From Pseudeuparius sepicola (lineage: Eukaryota > Arthropoda > Insecta > Coleoptera > Anthribidae), in NCBI GenBank assembly GCA_963920635.1, contig OY987298.1, positions 20,803,647 through 20,867,646 on the forward strand: a DNA stretch of 64,000 bases. Reading direction: 5' to 3'. The notes beneath the pieces were generated by a model, which saw only the letters and a program-made list of their open reading frames with translations, did not search any database and had not been told where the DNA came from. Below, piece by piece: positions 11,310 through 21,889 of this stretch (within the stretch, counting starts at the first letter, position 1; every line of letters starts with the position of its first letter). The translations under genes were made by a program, and so were the position numbers.

Positions 11310-13160
11310 AATTGGAAGTGATTTTTAGTATTTCTCCATTTGATATTCTTGGGGAACCTCACAAGGAGGGAGTAGGTATAGTCACTATATAGATCCACTG
11401 AAGGAGCACAAAGAGTTGAAGATATTTGAATACTAGTAATTGTTGCAGTTTGGTTCCTCGAAGTTCCGCCATTATACGGGAGTCAGAAGCCACCTGCGCC
11501 TTGTTACTTTGCAGATTTATTTTTACATAGGACCGGATCGCTTTCATTTGAAATAGAATCAGGTTTCTGAGCGTCCATCAAGATCAGATGGTGGTTTGAT
11601 TGGGTTATTTTGGATGTTTTGCATAGAAACTGTGCGAACTGCGCGTGTACATGCTAGGGGATTTAATCCGACTTGTAAGAACTATTTGCTTAAGTCTTAA
11701 AACCGAAAATATGGATACTACGCTGCACCGTAAAGGTGCGTAACTTTGAATTTGTCGAACAAGTAAAGATAGAGCAGAGGAGTGAAATAAATCTATGACG
11801 ACCTATAGCTACTATTGTTTTTGGCTTCATAGTATGAGTAGTTAAATAAAACAAGTAACGCTGTATTTTACAGTTTGCCATACTGTCGACCCAGCTCGTC
11901 TCCACTGTCTAAAAGCTGGAGGTTCTTAGTTCAAGGATGTAGCGAACAGCAGCTCTTGGGAGTCTTTATTCTACGTTATTTGTTTATTTGATGCTATTTT
12001 TTATTTTTTAAACGCGACAAATGTGACCCGTTAGAATCACAGGAACATATTATACAACTTTTGTGTTTACACCGTTTTTCAAAGTGGAAAAATATGCGAA
12101 TCCTACATTAGACGAAATTTCAACTCGATTTTTTTGTCTTTAATATACAAGAGTGGTTTCACACTCATATCCAGGATACATTGTATAAAGGGGAGGCGAA
12201 CTCCCCTATCGAAGTTTTTGGATGGTCTCAGTAAAATTCTGGCAGCATGCATGACTCTAATGTAGTCTTCGCAGAGTCTACATTATACGTGGGAGTTTAA
12301 AATTCATTATTGATTTATGCTAAGGATAACTTTTGCGATTAAAAAGTTTTTCAGAAACTATTTACATGCTAACATGCTGATTTAGTGCTCCGCTCGCCCT
12401 CCGCATATTTTTCACCGTTGTCTTAAAACTTCGCTCTTAAACCCAGTTATTATGATTTCTGATCCAATGTCCGAGCCGTATGTACCTGCGAAACGGGCGC
12501 TACGGGCTCACGTTATAATAGTTTCGGGGTAGTTTTAGTTTAAACTGTCCTGGAAGACCCGTTATTTTGTGTATAACAGCAACCGCCGCATTTCGCCCAG
12601 GCCGGGCTTACTTTGTAGCGAAAGTTCATCGTCCCGGGCTGAAAGCGGTCATGTGTTGCGCCTGTTGGCCACCCCTAAATGCACCTAGACCGTGCGGCGA
12701 ATTGTAAGCGCTGCACACAAGAGGATGTAATCTGCTAGATCTATACTGATGTACAGTACAAAGAAATGTTCATCGTAAAGTTGAATGGAAATGATCAGAA
12801 TTGGAGAACTCCGTCATAATTAGACATTCTTGACGCACACTGGTAAAGCCAACCAATTTAAAAAATGGCTGCTGAAAGAATGTGGACAAAAAATACGAAC
12901 GTTGCCGAACTTTCAACGCGAACAATATTTATCCATGCTTGGGCGTGACTGCAGTTATTTCCAGCCTTTTTCCTTTGATCGGGGAACTAACAGAAAGTCA
13001 AGTAGGTATACGGATTGGCCGTTTCATAGTATCATAACAGCGATACTAAAAAATGATCATTTGCTTGGCCTACTGCATCATATTCCGTAGGGTTAAGCAC
13101 TGGGTATTTTCGTATTTATATAGAAGGTTCATAGTAAATAAAAAAAATTTAATTCTCAGA
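11310..13160. other. Non-genic stretch, no assignable feature
   Basis: Mixed composition with a moderately GC-rich part at 12480-12720. Open frames at 11359-11547, 11690-11905 and 12830-13090 show no known motif, no homologous copy in the window and no splice context. Nothing is called. Confidence 0.5.
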
Positions 13161-13162
13161 AT

Positions 13163-13290
13163 AATTTCCAAAGACCAAGTACAAGTTTCCAAGGACCAAA
13201 TACAAACTTCCAAAGACCAAACACAAATTTTCAAAGATCAAATACAAATTTTCAAAGGCCAAATAATTTCCAAAATTCTAACAACTTTCA
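13163..13290 (+). pseudogene. Gypsy gag C-terminal repeat region, fragment
   Basis: One frame reads five to six imperfect copies of a seven-residue FQRPNTN unit followed by FQ-N-rich residues. This resembles the QPQFRPTT repeats of the gag at 54.2 kb and is likely an RNA-binding basic/asparagine tail. The upstream gag is missing, and stops appear after about 13290. 5' truncation is inferred. Confidence 0.55.
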
Positions 13291-13514
13291 AGACCTAATA
13301 ATCCTCCAAGACCAAATCAAAATTTTCAAACAAATTTTTCCCGAATAACAGACCCAATTTTCAAACAAATCAGATAAACTCGCAAACTCCCAGACAACAA
13401 ATGAATCCACAATCGCACTCTTTTGTACCAGAAACTCCAAAGTTTCGTCGGAATGCCTCGGAACAAACTTCAATGAATTCAAATCAATCAATGAACCAAT
13501 CCCAATTAGATATG

Positions 13515-13640
13515 TAAGGATACATACTGTAGATTCGCCAAATCTCGTGTACGTTAAAGGCAAAATTTCAAATAATAAATACCTCATTGATACTGGTGCC
13601 CCTATAACCATTCTGAAACCTCATGTTGCAAATAACTATA
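13515..13640 (+). pseudogene. Gypsy aspartic protease, N-terminal half
   Basis: A frame reads VYVKGKISNNKYLIDTGAPI, with the retroviral-type aspartyl protease active site D-T-G-A near 13592-13603. The family normally cleaves the Gag-Pol polyprotein. The reading closes with a stop shortly after (TAG near 13648), and the flap half is degraded and then interrupted by the element at 13786. Confidence 0.7.
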
Positions 13641-13785
13641 CCATTTAGACTACGGCGTTAATAATGGAAATTTAATAATAAAAGAAATTCCAAACGAAGA
13701 ATTTTTATTCACTAAATCAGTAAATTATCCAGTCGGTCCCAATTACACTCTTCATAAAGCCTAAGAAATTGCAGGAAGAAATATA

Positions 13786-14306
13786 CAGGATGTTTTTCTC
13801 TACAGCGTCTCAAATTTACGATTTTTTTTTTCGAATTTTATGCTGGTCAAGTTTGAGACGCTGTAGAGAAAAACATCCTGTATATTTCTTCCTGCAATTT
13901 CTTCCATCAACACTTTGGGTGGTCCTGTTAATTCTTCCACTGTTTTGAAATAATTCCATGGCACGCTTGACTCGCCAGGTGCCTTTGAAGTCTCTATTTT
14001 CCTCAACTTTAACACGGTGTAGAACCGAACACCCTCTAAATTTTTTGTTCAAATTTAGTATATAGGGGTTTTGGGGTGTCCTGATTAACGCTGTTGTGTC
14101 AGATTTTAAATAAAAAATCGATAAATGGTTTTTGTGAAAATCGGGGTAAAAAAAATCGTAGCCGTCCCTGGATTTGCATTTTGACAAAAGTAAAAACGTC
14201 AAAAGAAGCGTTTTTTGAATACCTTTCGAACAAAAAAAGGTTCTTAAAAATATCTCACAAAATAAATTTTTTATCGATTTGTATACACTTAAAAGTAGAC
14301 ACCCTG
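13786..14306. mobile_element. MITE inserted in the Gypsy protease/RT linker
   Basis: Ends TACAGGATGT and ACACCCTGTA with TA on both sides (13784-13785 and 14307-14308). The left end forms a strong hairpin: 13763-13818 pairs with 13849-13907, including retroelement-side bases, so the exact left limit is uncertain. A diverged inverted relative lies at about 61.44-61.77 kb, sharing the CCATGG and GTTCAAATTTGGTATA blocks. Coding on both sides is retroviral, which fixes this as an insertion. Confidence 0.7.
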
Positions 14307-14309
14307 TAT

Positions 14310-15544
14310 ATTTGCCAATTACCAATTGAATTCGATGGTATCTTTAGACTAGATTTTTTCAAAGAATTTGACTGCAAAATTTTTATTAATGACCAATTAA
14401 TAGTTTATTATGATGTTAAACCTTTATATGTTACCGAAAACGTATCACAAAGTCAAGATCAAATTCCCCAAAATATTAGCATATTCTCCCAAGAAAATAA
14501 AATTCAAACTCCGACTATGGAATCTAAAAATATCCTCTATATGGAGCCTCGCGTCGAGAAAGTATGTAATAAGTTACATACGCCAGCATTTCGAAACACG
14601 GATGCTATTTTACAAACTCAGCAAATCGACAAGGTCTTTGTCCCAAGTTCATTAGTCTATATTAATGCTCAAGGAGATTTTTTTACGACAGTTTTAAATA
14701 CGAATGATGAAGAGAAAACAATAAATTTTTACAACTTACAAATTGAACCTCTTACTAACGCTGAATTAGAGTATATCGGCAATGAAAAGAAAATCCCTCA
14801 AAAGGAAAAGGAAAGTTACCCAAAATTTAATTTATCAAATGATCAAGAATTTGTAGAGTTCAAAAACCACAAAAATGACAATGTAGAAAAGGTAATCGAA
14901 GTTAATATTGATCTATTTAAAATGCCAGCTCACTGCATTTCAGCCGATCTTGATATGAATAAAGGTATAGCTCTAGAATTTAAAAATAAATTTAATAATG
15001 TCGAATTTCTGAAAGATCAGAATAAAGATTTAGATGAAGTCTCAAAACTCAAGGAAGGAATATTTTCTATTAATTGCAAAGAAGTACTCTCACGAAAAAC
15101 CAGGTTATGATAATACCCTATGGAAATGCTTACAAAACCTTAGGACAGTTCTTTTACAAAATTGGATGCGGTCTAGATAAACTCGAATGGAAAAAGGTTA
15201 AGAAAATGATAAACTTTATATTTTATTCTGCTCCAATTGAAATAATAGTTTGTAAATTTTCTCAAGTACAAATTAATAAAAATAGAGAAATTTCTATATA
15301 TAATATTTTACCTTATTATGATAGAGAATCCAAAATAAAAAGCCAATTACGCTTAGAACATTTGAATAGCGAAGAAAAGACATTAATAGAGGATCTTTGC
15401 TTAAATTTCTCCGATATATTTTACTTAGGAGGCGATCAATTAACATTTACAAATCAAATCAAACACTCTATAAAAACTAATGATACCAATCCAATTTATA
15501 CTAAAAGCTATCGATATCCTCACGTCCATAAACAAGAAGTCTAA
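14310..15544 (+). pseudogene. Gypsy pol segment between protease and RT
   Basis: Two overlapping frames (to 15110, then 15074-15544) carry the linker. The first has FDGIFRLDFFKEFDCKI, matching the protease-to-RT linker motif (GxDFLxxYxC type) of 17.6-like elements. The second ends with the FTNQIKHSIKTNDTNPIYTK block that precedes RT. The frame switch near 15.1 kb is a break relative to one continuous pol. The apparent start at 14094 lies inside the MITE and is not a real start. Confidence 0.7.
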
Positions 15545-16300
15545 AGATCAAGTCGCTAAAATGTTAGATGATAAAATACTGCAACCCTCAGTTATCCCTT
15601 GAAGTTCCCCGGTTTGGGTAGTGCCAAAAAAACTTGACGCAAGCGGAAAACAAAAATGGAGCGTCGTAAACGACTATAGAAAATTAAACGAAGTTACTAT
15701 TGATGATAAATATCCACTTCCAAATATCAATGATTTACTAGATCAATTAGGCAAATGCCAATATTTTACTACGCTAGATCTTGCCTCAGGTGTCCACCAA
15801 ATCGAGATTGATTCTGAAGATATTCAAAAGACAGCATTCTCAATAGAAAATGGACATTTCGAATTTTTACGCATGACGTTTGGTTTAAAAAAACGCCCCT
15901 AGTACATTTCAGCGAGTTATAGACAATATTTTAAGCGGAATTCAAAATGAGAGATGTCTAGTTTACATGGACGATATAATAGTTTATTCACAAACAATCG
16001 AAGATCTCATTTCTCGTTTACAAGAAGTCTTTGAGAGATTAAGAAATGCTAATTTTAAAATTCAACCTGACAAATGCGAATTTTTAGGAAAGGAAGTTGC
16101 ATATCTAGGACATATTATTACTAAAGAAGGTGTTAAACCTCACTCCGAAAAGGTTAAGGCAGTTCTAAATTTCCCAAGTCTTAAAACAGCTAAAGATATA
16201 AAATCCTTTTTAGGCTTAGCCGGATATTATAGGCGATTTATTCCTAACTTTTCAAAGATTACTAAACCTCTTACTAATTTACTAAAAAAGGATACTAATT
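15545..16300 (+). pseudogene. Gypsy reverse transcriptase, broken
   Basis: RT motifs are present in order: [56 protein letters not shown], the catalytic YMDD near 15965 and LGLAGYYRRFI. A one-base frameshift in an A-run near 15887-15893 puts a TAG in the reading at 15901; another frame switch lies near 15.55 kb. The catalytic aspartates remain but the enzyme cannot be read through. The frame stops where the 16301-17101 element begins. Confidence 0.85.
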
Positions 16301-17101
16301 GAAGCCCCTGGCTTAAAAAGGGTGTAAGCCACAAGTACACTAATATTGAGATTTCTTATTTAACTTAATATTTAATAAGGGTAGAAGCCACACAAATAAT
16401 TTTTCAACTATTAGTTAACAGATGGCGCCACCGTATCAAAATTACCTTATTTATATTACTATTTTACCGGCAAAAATTTCAGAATAAAGCTATAGGCCAC
16501 CGATATGGATGCTCAACATGCTAGACCGTCTCGCGAAAATTATTAATTTTCTAGTGGCTTGGAGGATGATAATGAGAATCTGTGAGATTCGGATAATAGT
16601 ATAAGGGACAGGGACCATTTTGCAAGTGATAGTGGTGACAGTTCTTCGTTATCCTGATGCACAACAGGCAGGAGTTTATCTTACTGTAGCATATACCCTT
16701 TTACCTAAATTATTTCTTATTTAATTTTGACTTGTTTGAGGCTTACTCCTAAATTTCTGCGGCATGTAGCCTTTTACCGAAATTATTTTTCTTATTTAAT
16801 TTTGAGTTGTTTGAATCTTACTCCTAAACTTCAAATTTTATGATTATTTACCTAGAAAACGCCGTGTTCATTTGACAACACCTGAGTTACACAAATAAAA
16901 GGAGGTTTATTTTGGTGTAATAAGGATGCAAGCCACAATTTTTTTAAATAAACCCTTTTAACACTAATATAGTGCATTCTTTTACTATCGGACTTTACAT
17001 AAAGCACAATAGGTGCCAATTCCTGTGTTCCTAGAACTTTAAAAATAAATTATTTTTTAAACTGGATTTGACATATTTTTATTTTTTAAGCCAGGGTCTT
17101 C
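16301..17101. mobile_element. TIR element (GAAGNCCCTGGCTTAAAAA ends) inserted in Gypsy pol
   Basis: The 19-base ends read GAAGCCCCTGGCTTAAAAA and GAAGACCCTGGCTTAAAAA, one mismatch. Flanking AATT is duplicated (16297-16300 and 17102-17105), restoring the retroelement frame across the gap when ignored. Inside, a + frame beginning near 16507 reads a short acidic, Ser/Asp-rich peptide with stops, perhaps a transposase N-terminus relic. The right 140 bp is carried again at 20989-21128 in the tandem duplication. Confidence 0.8.
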
Positions 17102-17333
17102 AATTTCAATTTCAATAAAGAATGTTTTGAATCCTTTGATCTATTAAAACAGACTCTAACTAATAGCCCAATTTTGATTTATCCAAATTTCGAGGAAGAA
17201 TTTATTATTACAACAGATGCCTCAGCTTTCGCAATAGGAGCAGTTCTCTCCCTAGGTCCAATCGGCATAGACCTCCCTATCTCATTCGCTTCAAGGAATC
17301 TGAATCCTGCAGAATCAAAAATATTTTCGTTGA
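17102..17333 (+). pseudogene. Gypsy RNase H start, copy A
   Basis: The + frame continues after the insertion with FNKECFESFDLLKQTLT and then the RNase H core TTDASAFAIGAVLS, whose Asp is catalytic in the family. It ends near SRNLNPAESKIFS, where the sequence turns into the opposite-strand RT. RNase H C-terminus, integrase and 3' LTR are missing. Confidence 0.8.
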
Positions 17334-17849
17334 AAATTTTTGTATAAACCGACGGTAATAACTTGCCGTACCGATCACTCTCCTAACATCTGTTACGTTT
17401 TTAGGAGTCGGTATCTCAACAATTGCTCTTACTTTACTTTCATCCACTGATAACCCTTTTTCATCCACCTTGTAGCCTAGGTACTTCAGTTCAGAACGAC
17501 AGAATTTACACTTATCTGGTGAAACTGTGAGGCCTGCGTCTAGCAACCTTTTAAAGACTGATTCCAAAATACTAAGGTGCTTCTCAAAATCCTCGGTCAC
17601 ACAAATGGTATCATCCAAATAACTGAAACAATACGGTTCCAAGGCCGGTTCTATGACCTTGTCCATAAGTTGTTGAAAGGTGGCAGGACTGTTAGTCAAT
17701 CCAAACGGCAAACGTGCAAACTGAAAGTGTCCTCTACCAGGTATCGCGAAGGCAGTATACTCTCTCGACTGTTCTTCCACTGGAACTTGCCAAAACGCAG
17801 AATTCAAATCTATAGAGCTCAAATACCGGGCATTGCGCAATTTGTCCAA
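17334..17849 (-). pseudogene. Gypsy element 2 reverse transcriptase, 3' part, copy A
   Basis: The frame covers RT from LSSIDLNSAFWQVPV through FGLTNSPATFQQLM, the catalytic SYLDD, PDKCKF and IGTASYYRRFIQKF. It is separated from the upstream RT part by a TAG at 17862-17864. After KFSTK the reading enters + strand RNase H sequence, so the thumb, RNase H and integrase were lost at the junction. The last residues of the open frame down to 17277 are not native. Confidence 0.85.
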
Positions 17850-17861
17850 AATATTATTAAT

Positions 17862-18824
17862 CTACGGTAAAGGATAGGCGTTCTTTTTCGTAACTTTATT
17901 CAACGCACGGTAATCTACGCAAAATCTAAAAGTGCCATCCGACTTGGCTACCAGAAGGACAGGTGCCGACCATGCGGACTTCGACCCTTCGATCACTCCA
18001 AGATGTAACATTTTAGTCACTTCTGCATCAATGCGTTCCTGAACTATTGGTGACACACGGTATGCTCTTTGTCTAATGGGCTGTGAAGTTACCTCAATTC
18101 GGTGTTCAACCAAATTTGTTTTTCCTAAACCCTTACTTAACAGTGGCAAGTACTTATCAGTTAAAACATCTAATCTTTTCTGTTGTTCGGCAGACAAATG
18201 TTCCTTCGAAACAACGGCATAAATCTCCTTCACCTCATCGGCACTTAAACAATCTGGTGTAACAAAATCTAACCGATAAGTTCCCCTGACTAAATTCGGT
18301 ATCAGACCCATGGTAATAAAGAAATCTACTCCAAGAATAAGGGTATGTGGTAGACTCGGAACAACTAAGACATCCATCACTCGAACCCGATCATTCAGCT
18401 TAAACGGTAACTTCACTGTGCCTATAACTGGACAAGTCTCATTGTTCGCAATTACACACGAGCTAATTGACGATTTTTCTAAGACAAGGTTAAAATCCGC
18501 CAATCTCTCCCAACCATATTGCCCAAGTACTGTGGAATTGGCTCCACTGTCCAACAAGCCTACAAACAGGCGACCCAAAATCTCGGTTTCTAAATAGGGC
18601 CGGTTGTCCTTCTCGCGTCTCAAGAACATATAAGAAAGGCGAACCAGAGCAGGGTTGTCGCTTCCCCGAGTGTCAACTGAAAATACATTGACCGTAGTGG
18701 TCGGATCGGTTCCATCAACTTTGAAGTTGTCATTCGGTCTGTAAGGTAAAGGGGCTGCGGAAGACTCAGCCGCTGCACGGCAGCCCATTAGCGACGGCTG
18801 ACTTCGTTTCCCGCACACAAACAC
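17862..18824 (-). CDS. Gypsy element 2 protease and RT N-terminal part, copy A
   Basis: 320 residues. The retroviral-type protease active site is D92-S93-G94 in [13 protein letters not shown], with the LILGVDF linker motif further on. RT starts with [20 protein letters not shown] and [20 protein letters not shown], then a TAG ends the frame, so pol is interrupted here unless read through. The frame overlaps the gag ORF end by 37 bases in a different phase, the usual Gypsy arrangement needing a -1 frameshift. It has no host function. Confidence 0.8.
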   Translation of the reverse strand: MFVCGKRSQPSLMGCRAAAESSAAPLPYRPNDNFKVDGTDPTTTVNVFSVDTRGSDNPALVRLSYMFLRREKDNRPYLETEILGRLFVGLLDSGANSTVLGQYGWERLADFNLVLEKSSISSCVIANNETCPVIGTVKLPFKLNDRVRVMDVLVVPSLPHTLILGVDFFITMGLIPNLVRGTYRLDFVTPDCLSADEVKEIYAVVSKEHLSAEQQKRLDVLTDKYLPLLSKGLGKTNLVEHRIEVTSQPIRQRAYRVSPIVQERIDAEVTKMLHLGVIEGSKSAWSAPVLLVAKSDGTFRFCVDYRALNKVTKKNAYPLP

Positions 18825-19519
18825 CTATTAGTGGTGACATTTGGAGCACCACACCTACTGCATTTTATCGGTGACTGACAGTATCTCAAAATATGTCCAA
18901 TTTGATTGCAATTAAAACATCTCACCTGTCCACGACCTGTATTACGGTTCAAACCTAAGTCTCGGACCGGAGTATTCTGAGACGAAGCAGGCTCATTAAC
19001 AGATTCTCCGACAAAATTTGGCGGGGGTTCACTAAAATCCATACAATCGACATTGGGGCTGAAAAACCAGTTAGTAACGGTGTTAACTCTTGTAAAACTT
19101 TGGTTGCTAGTAGGTCTACGCACAGCCCTAGAAGGTTCAATAAAGGCCCTAGGGTTTCCTGAAGGAGTGACATATTGGCGGGCTCGCCAATGAGCTTCTT
19201 CCACCATTCTACTTAATCTCAAAAGATCATCCACTGATCTGATATCATACAACGCTAGAGTGGTCTGTAAATGCGGCAAAAGATTTTTCCGGATCATGTT
19301 CACCCTTTCAACCTCCGATGGTTTATTAGCTAATTTCAAGAACATACTTTCTATCACCGACACATATGACACGACTTTCTCATCCGGGTGCTGCATTCGT
19401 TTTCGGATGTCATCCCACAACGTCAGTTCATATCCATGAGGTAGAAAATCATTTCTCAAACACTGTACCAGATGATCCCAACTTTGAAAAGAATGCTTTC
19501 GCGGTTTGAACCACAACAA
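18788..19519 (-). CDS. Gypsy element 2 Gag, C-terminal part with zinc knuckle, copy A
   Basis: 243 residues. The first 110 residues ([30 protein letters not shown]) resemble the retrotransposon Gag capsid domain. The C-terminus has a CCHC knuckle ([14 protein letters not shown]) and a second Cys-rich motif, CSRCGAP...CLC. Gag packages the element RNA into particles. The ATG is internal: the upstream capsid part lies in another frame (19540-19980), so gag is broken by a frame change near 19.54 kb. Confidence 0.8.
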   Translation of the reverse strand: MLWFKPRKHSFQSWDHLVQCLRNDFLPHGYELTLWDDIRKRMQHPDEKVVSYVSVIESMFLKLANKPSEVERVNMIRKNLLPHLQTTLALYDIRSVDDLLRLSRMVEEAHWRARQYVTPSGNPRAFIEPSRAVRRPTSNQSFTRVNTVTNWFFSPNVDCMDFSEPPPNFVGESVNEPASSQNTPVRDLGLNRNTGRGQVRCFNCNQIGHILRYCQSPIKCSRCGAPNVTTNRCLCAGNEVSRR

Positions 19520-19539
19520 AGCATCACCTCGGAAAAGTT

Positions 19540-19980
19540 CTACGGCTGACTGGAAAAGTTGTTCCTTGGAAACTCTCCTCGACTCAAGTCTTCGATACGT
19601 TCAAGAAACGTGGTCACATTGTTTGTTCCATCGAAGGATACATTCCATTTGTTCAAGTTCAAGAAAGTATTCTGTGGCATCCACTCTCGCTTCTCTGAGC
19701 AGGGACATGACCGGCAAGACTGGTGATTCGAAACGTTACTGTCAAAATTTAAATCCCGATTCAAAGGGTTCCTCTCAAAAATGTAGTCTCTATTTAGACT
19801 TTGTAACGGTTCATTAGCATATTGTCCTGTTAGTACATCTTGGAACAAAGGCCGAGATTCACGCGAACTTCGCGGACGAGTTTGCACAAAATTAGAAAAA
19901 TTTACATTACTTTCCGGAAGATGAGATGAATTAGGAAAGGTCTGATCTGCAAAAGACACTCTTCGGTTCACAGGTTGCAC
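19540..19980 (-). pseudogene. Gypsy element 2 Gag middle fragment, copy A
   Basis: 146 residues leading to NLNKWNVSFDGTNNVTTFLERIEDLSRG, the typical start of the retrotransposon Gag capsid domain. Its native continuation is in the neighbouring frame of the 18788-19519 ORF, so a frame change separates the two. The N-terminal 100 residues are low-complexity, rich in S, N, R and P. Confidence 0.65.
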
Positions 19981-20003
19981 ACGATCTCGACTACTTCGGG
20001 GTA

Positions 20004-20528
20004 TTACATTACATTACTAACGGTGACAGGACTTCTCACATAAGCTGAAAGAACAGGGGCAGGTTGCGAGACCACTGGTAACGGACTATTCGCTTGCTCG
20101 ACAAACATCAACGACGGTAGACTTGAGTTCACGGTGCCTGGCTCGGTCAAAATATTAGCTGCCAGAGGACTAGCTCTCGGAGCTCTCGAGACCAACTCAT
20201 GACCCAGCAGATTCCCCTCTGGAGGATCCATGACTACGTTCCCGGTACCCTGTATATCTGGGATGGCATCCCCATTGTTAGGTAAATCTAGCAGGGACAC
20301 ACGTGTCTCATCACCCTGCTCAACTCTACTTTCTTCACTTTGAATGCTATCGGCATTGCTAACCTCTGCTCTATGAATAAATTTCAAATCCAACCGGATC
20401 ATCAAGTTACGGCACCTCTTAAGAAAATTGTCCCGTGAAACCCTAGCCTCCTCATCTTCTGTTATTATCCTCTGTAGTCTACCCTCAATATGTGCAGCCC
20501 GAGTGCCCCAGGTAGCGTACTCATTCAA
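20004..20528 (-). CDS. Gypsy element 2 Gag N-terminal region, copy A
   Basis: 174 residues, starting MNEYATWGTRAAHIEGRLQR, with a helical charged first 60 residues and a Pro/Ser-rich tail. No named domain was recognised. It is assigned to gag because it is collinear with and directly upstream of the capsid fragment. A stop 24 bases before the next frame splits it from the rest. Confidence 0.5.
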   Translation of the reverse strand: MNEYATWGTRAAHIEGRLQRIITEDEEARVSRDNFLKRCRNLMIRLDLKFIHRAEVSNADSIQSEESRVEQGDETRVSLLDLPNNGDAIPDIQGTGNVVMDPPEGNLLGHELVSRAPRASPLAANILTEPGTVNSSLPSLMFVEQANSPLPVVSQPAPVLSAYVRSPVTVSNVM

Positions 20529-21128
20529 CCTATTACAGGATCAATCTCAACGGCCGGGGGAGCTGTACACCACCAGCTCGCTCTCCACGTAGCGTTTCCC
20601 TCAACAGTTGTCGGTTTTATTGCAAATTATTTCTTATTTGCACCCCTCTAACACCTAACTCGTATGCCGCTTCATCAGCTCGTAGACTATTAACATCCAT
20701 TTCGTATTACGGAAAATTTAGCCCAAAATAAATCTTCAAAAACCCGGTAAATTTGCTCTACCCTCTAAGTTGGGACAGGCTGTAGAGTAGGCAGGTCCGG
20801 TCAACTGTGACAGGCTGTACAATACGCCACTTTCAGTATTCCGAGAAAAAAAACGGACGCTCAAACCTAAGGTTTCCTACCACGAATGAAAAGACAAAAA
20901 AAAATTCCGAAACCCGAGAGCTGTAGCACTGCACTCAATATTACGAATAACAAAAAGCAGAAAAAAAAATTGCTACTTTTCCTGTTAACACTAATATAGT
21001 GCATTCTTTTACTATCGGACTTTACATAAAGCACAATAGGTGCCAATTCCTGTGTTCCTAGAACTTTAAAAATAAATTATTTTTTAAACTGGATTTGACA
21101 TATTTTTATTTTTTAAGCCAGGGTCTTC

Positions 21129-21360
21129 AATTTCAATTTCAATAAAGAATGTTTTGAATCCTTTGATCTATTAAAACAGACTCTAACTAATAGCTCAATT
21201 TTGATTTATCCAAATTTCGAGGAAGAATTTATTATTACAACAGATGCCTCAGCTTTCGCAATAGGAGCAGTTCTCTCCCAAGGTCCAATCGGCATAGACC
21301 TCCCTATCTCATTCGCTTCAAGGAATCTGAATCCTGCAGAATCAAAAATATTTTCGTTGA
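21129..21360 (+). pseudogene. Gypsy RNase H start, copy B
   Basis: Duplicate of the 17102-17333 fragment. Here the motif reads VLSQG, which matches functional RNase H domains, against VLSLG in copy A. At the other difference, copy A has the NSPIL typical of the family, against NSSIL here. Each unit thus carries one derived change. Confidence 0.75.
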
Positions 21361-21861
21361 AAATTTTTGTATAAACCGACGGTAATAACTTGCCGTACCG
21401 ATCACTCTCCTAACATCTGTTACGTTTTTAGGAGTCGGTATCTCAACAATTGCTCTTACTTTACTTTCATCCACTGATAACCCTTTTTCATCCACCTTGT
21501 AGCCTAGGTACTTCAGTTCAGAACGACAGAATTTACACTTATCTGGTGAAACTGTGAGGCCTGCGTCTAGCAACCTTTTAAAGACTGATTCCAAAATACT
21601 AAGGTGCTTCTCAAAATCCTCGGTCACACAAATGGTATCATCCAAATAACTGAAACAATACGGTTCCAAGGCCGGTTCTATGACCTTGTCCATAAGTTGT
21701 TGAAAGGTGGCAGGACTGTTAGTCAATCCAAACGGCAAACGTGCAAACTGAAAGTGTCCTCTACCAGGTATCGCGAAGGCAGTATACTCTCTCGACTGTT
21801 CTTCCACTGGAACTTGCCAAAACGCAGAATTCAAATCTATAGAGCTCAAATACCGGGGCAT
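21361..21861 (-). pseudogene. Gypsy element 2 reverse transcriptase, 3' part, copy B
   Basis: Same RT segment as 17334-17849, including the YLDD motif. The extra G near 21857 changes the frame directly before LSSIDL, so this copy is separated from the upstream RT part by both a frameshift and the shared TAG. Confidence 0.85.
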
Positions 21862-21889
21862 TGCGCAATTTGTCCAAAATATTATTAAT

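Larger units (their letters stand above)
13160..17333 (+). mobile_element. Gypsy-type (17.6/errantivirus clade) retrotransposon, 5'- and 3'-truncated and interrupted
   Basis: A + strand copy contains the gag tail, protease, RT and the start of RNase H. It is split by a DNA element at 13786-14306 and another at 16301-17101, carries frame breaks, and ends abruptly near 17333 where an opposite-strand element begins. No LTR was found on either side. RT closely resembles that of the errantivirus at 48955-55766, so both belong to the same clade. Confidence 0.85.
16962..20988. repeat. 4.03-kb tandem duplication, unit A
   Basis: It spans the right part of the 16301-17101 element, the RNase H fragment and most of the - strand Gypsy element. 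Unit B follows head-to-tail. By eye only three differences were seen: 17168 C/T, 17253 T/A and one extra G near 21857. TTAA lies at each breakpoint (16958-16961, 20985-20988, 25013-25016), as expected for microhomology-mediated duplication. Confidence 0.9.

Noticed and set aside
13288..13611. 107-codon antisense frame
   Set aside because: Antisense to the gag tail and protease of the + strand Gypsy.
14094..14309. N-terminal part of a 338-codon frame running into Gypsy pol
   Set aside because: This part is MITE sequence; the coding similarity begins only after the insertion border at 14307.
18310..18597. Antisense frames over Gypsy element 2 (17577-17870, 18310-18597, 19506-19817 and the unit B equivalents)
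   Set aside because: Opposite strand of recognised gag and pol.
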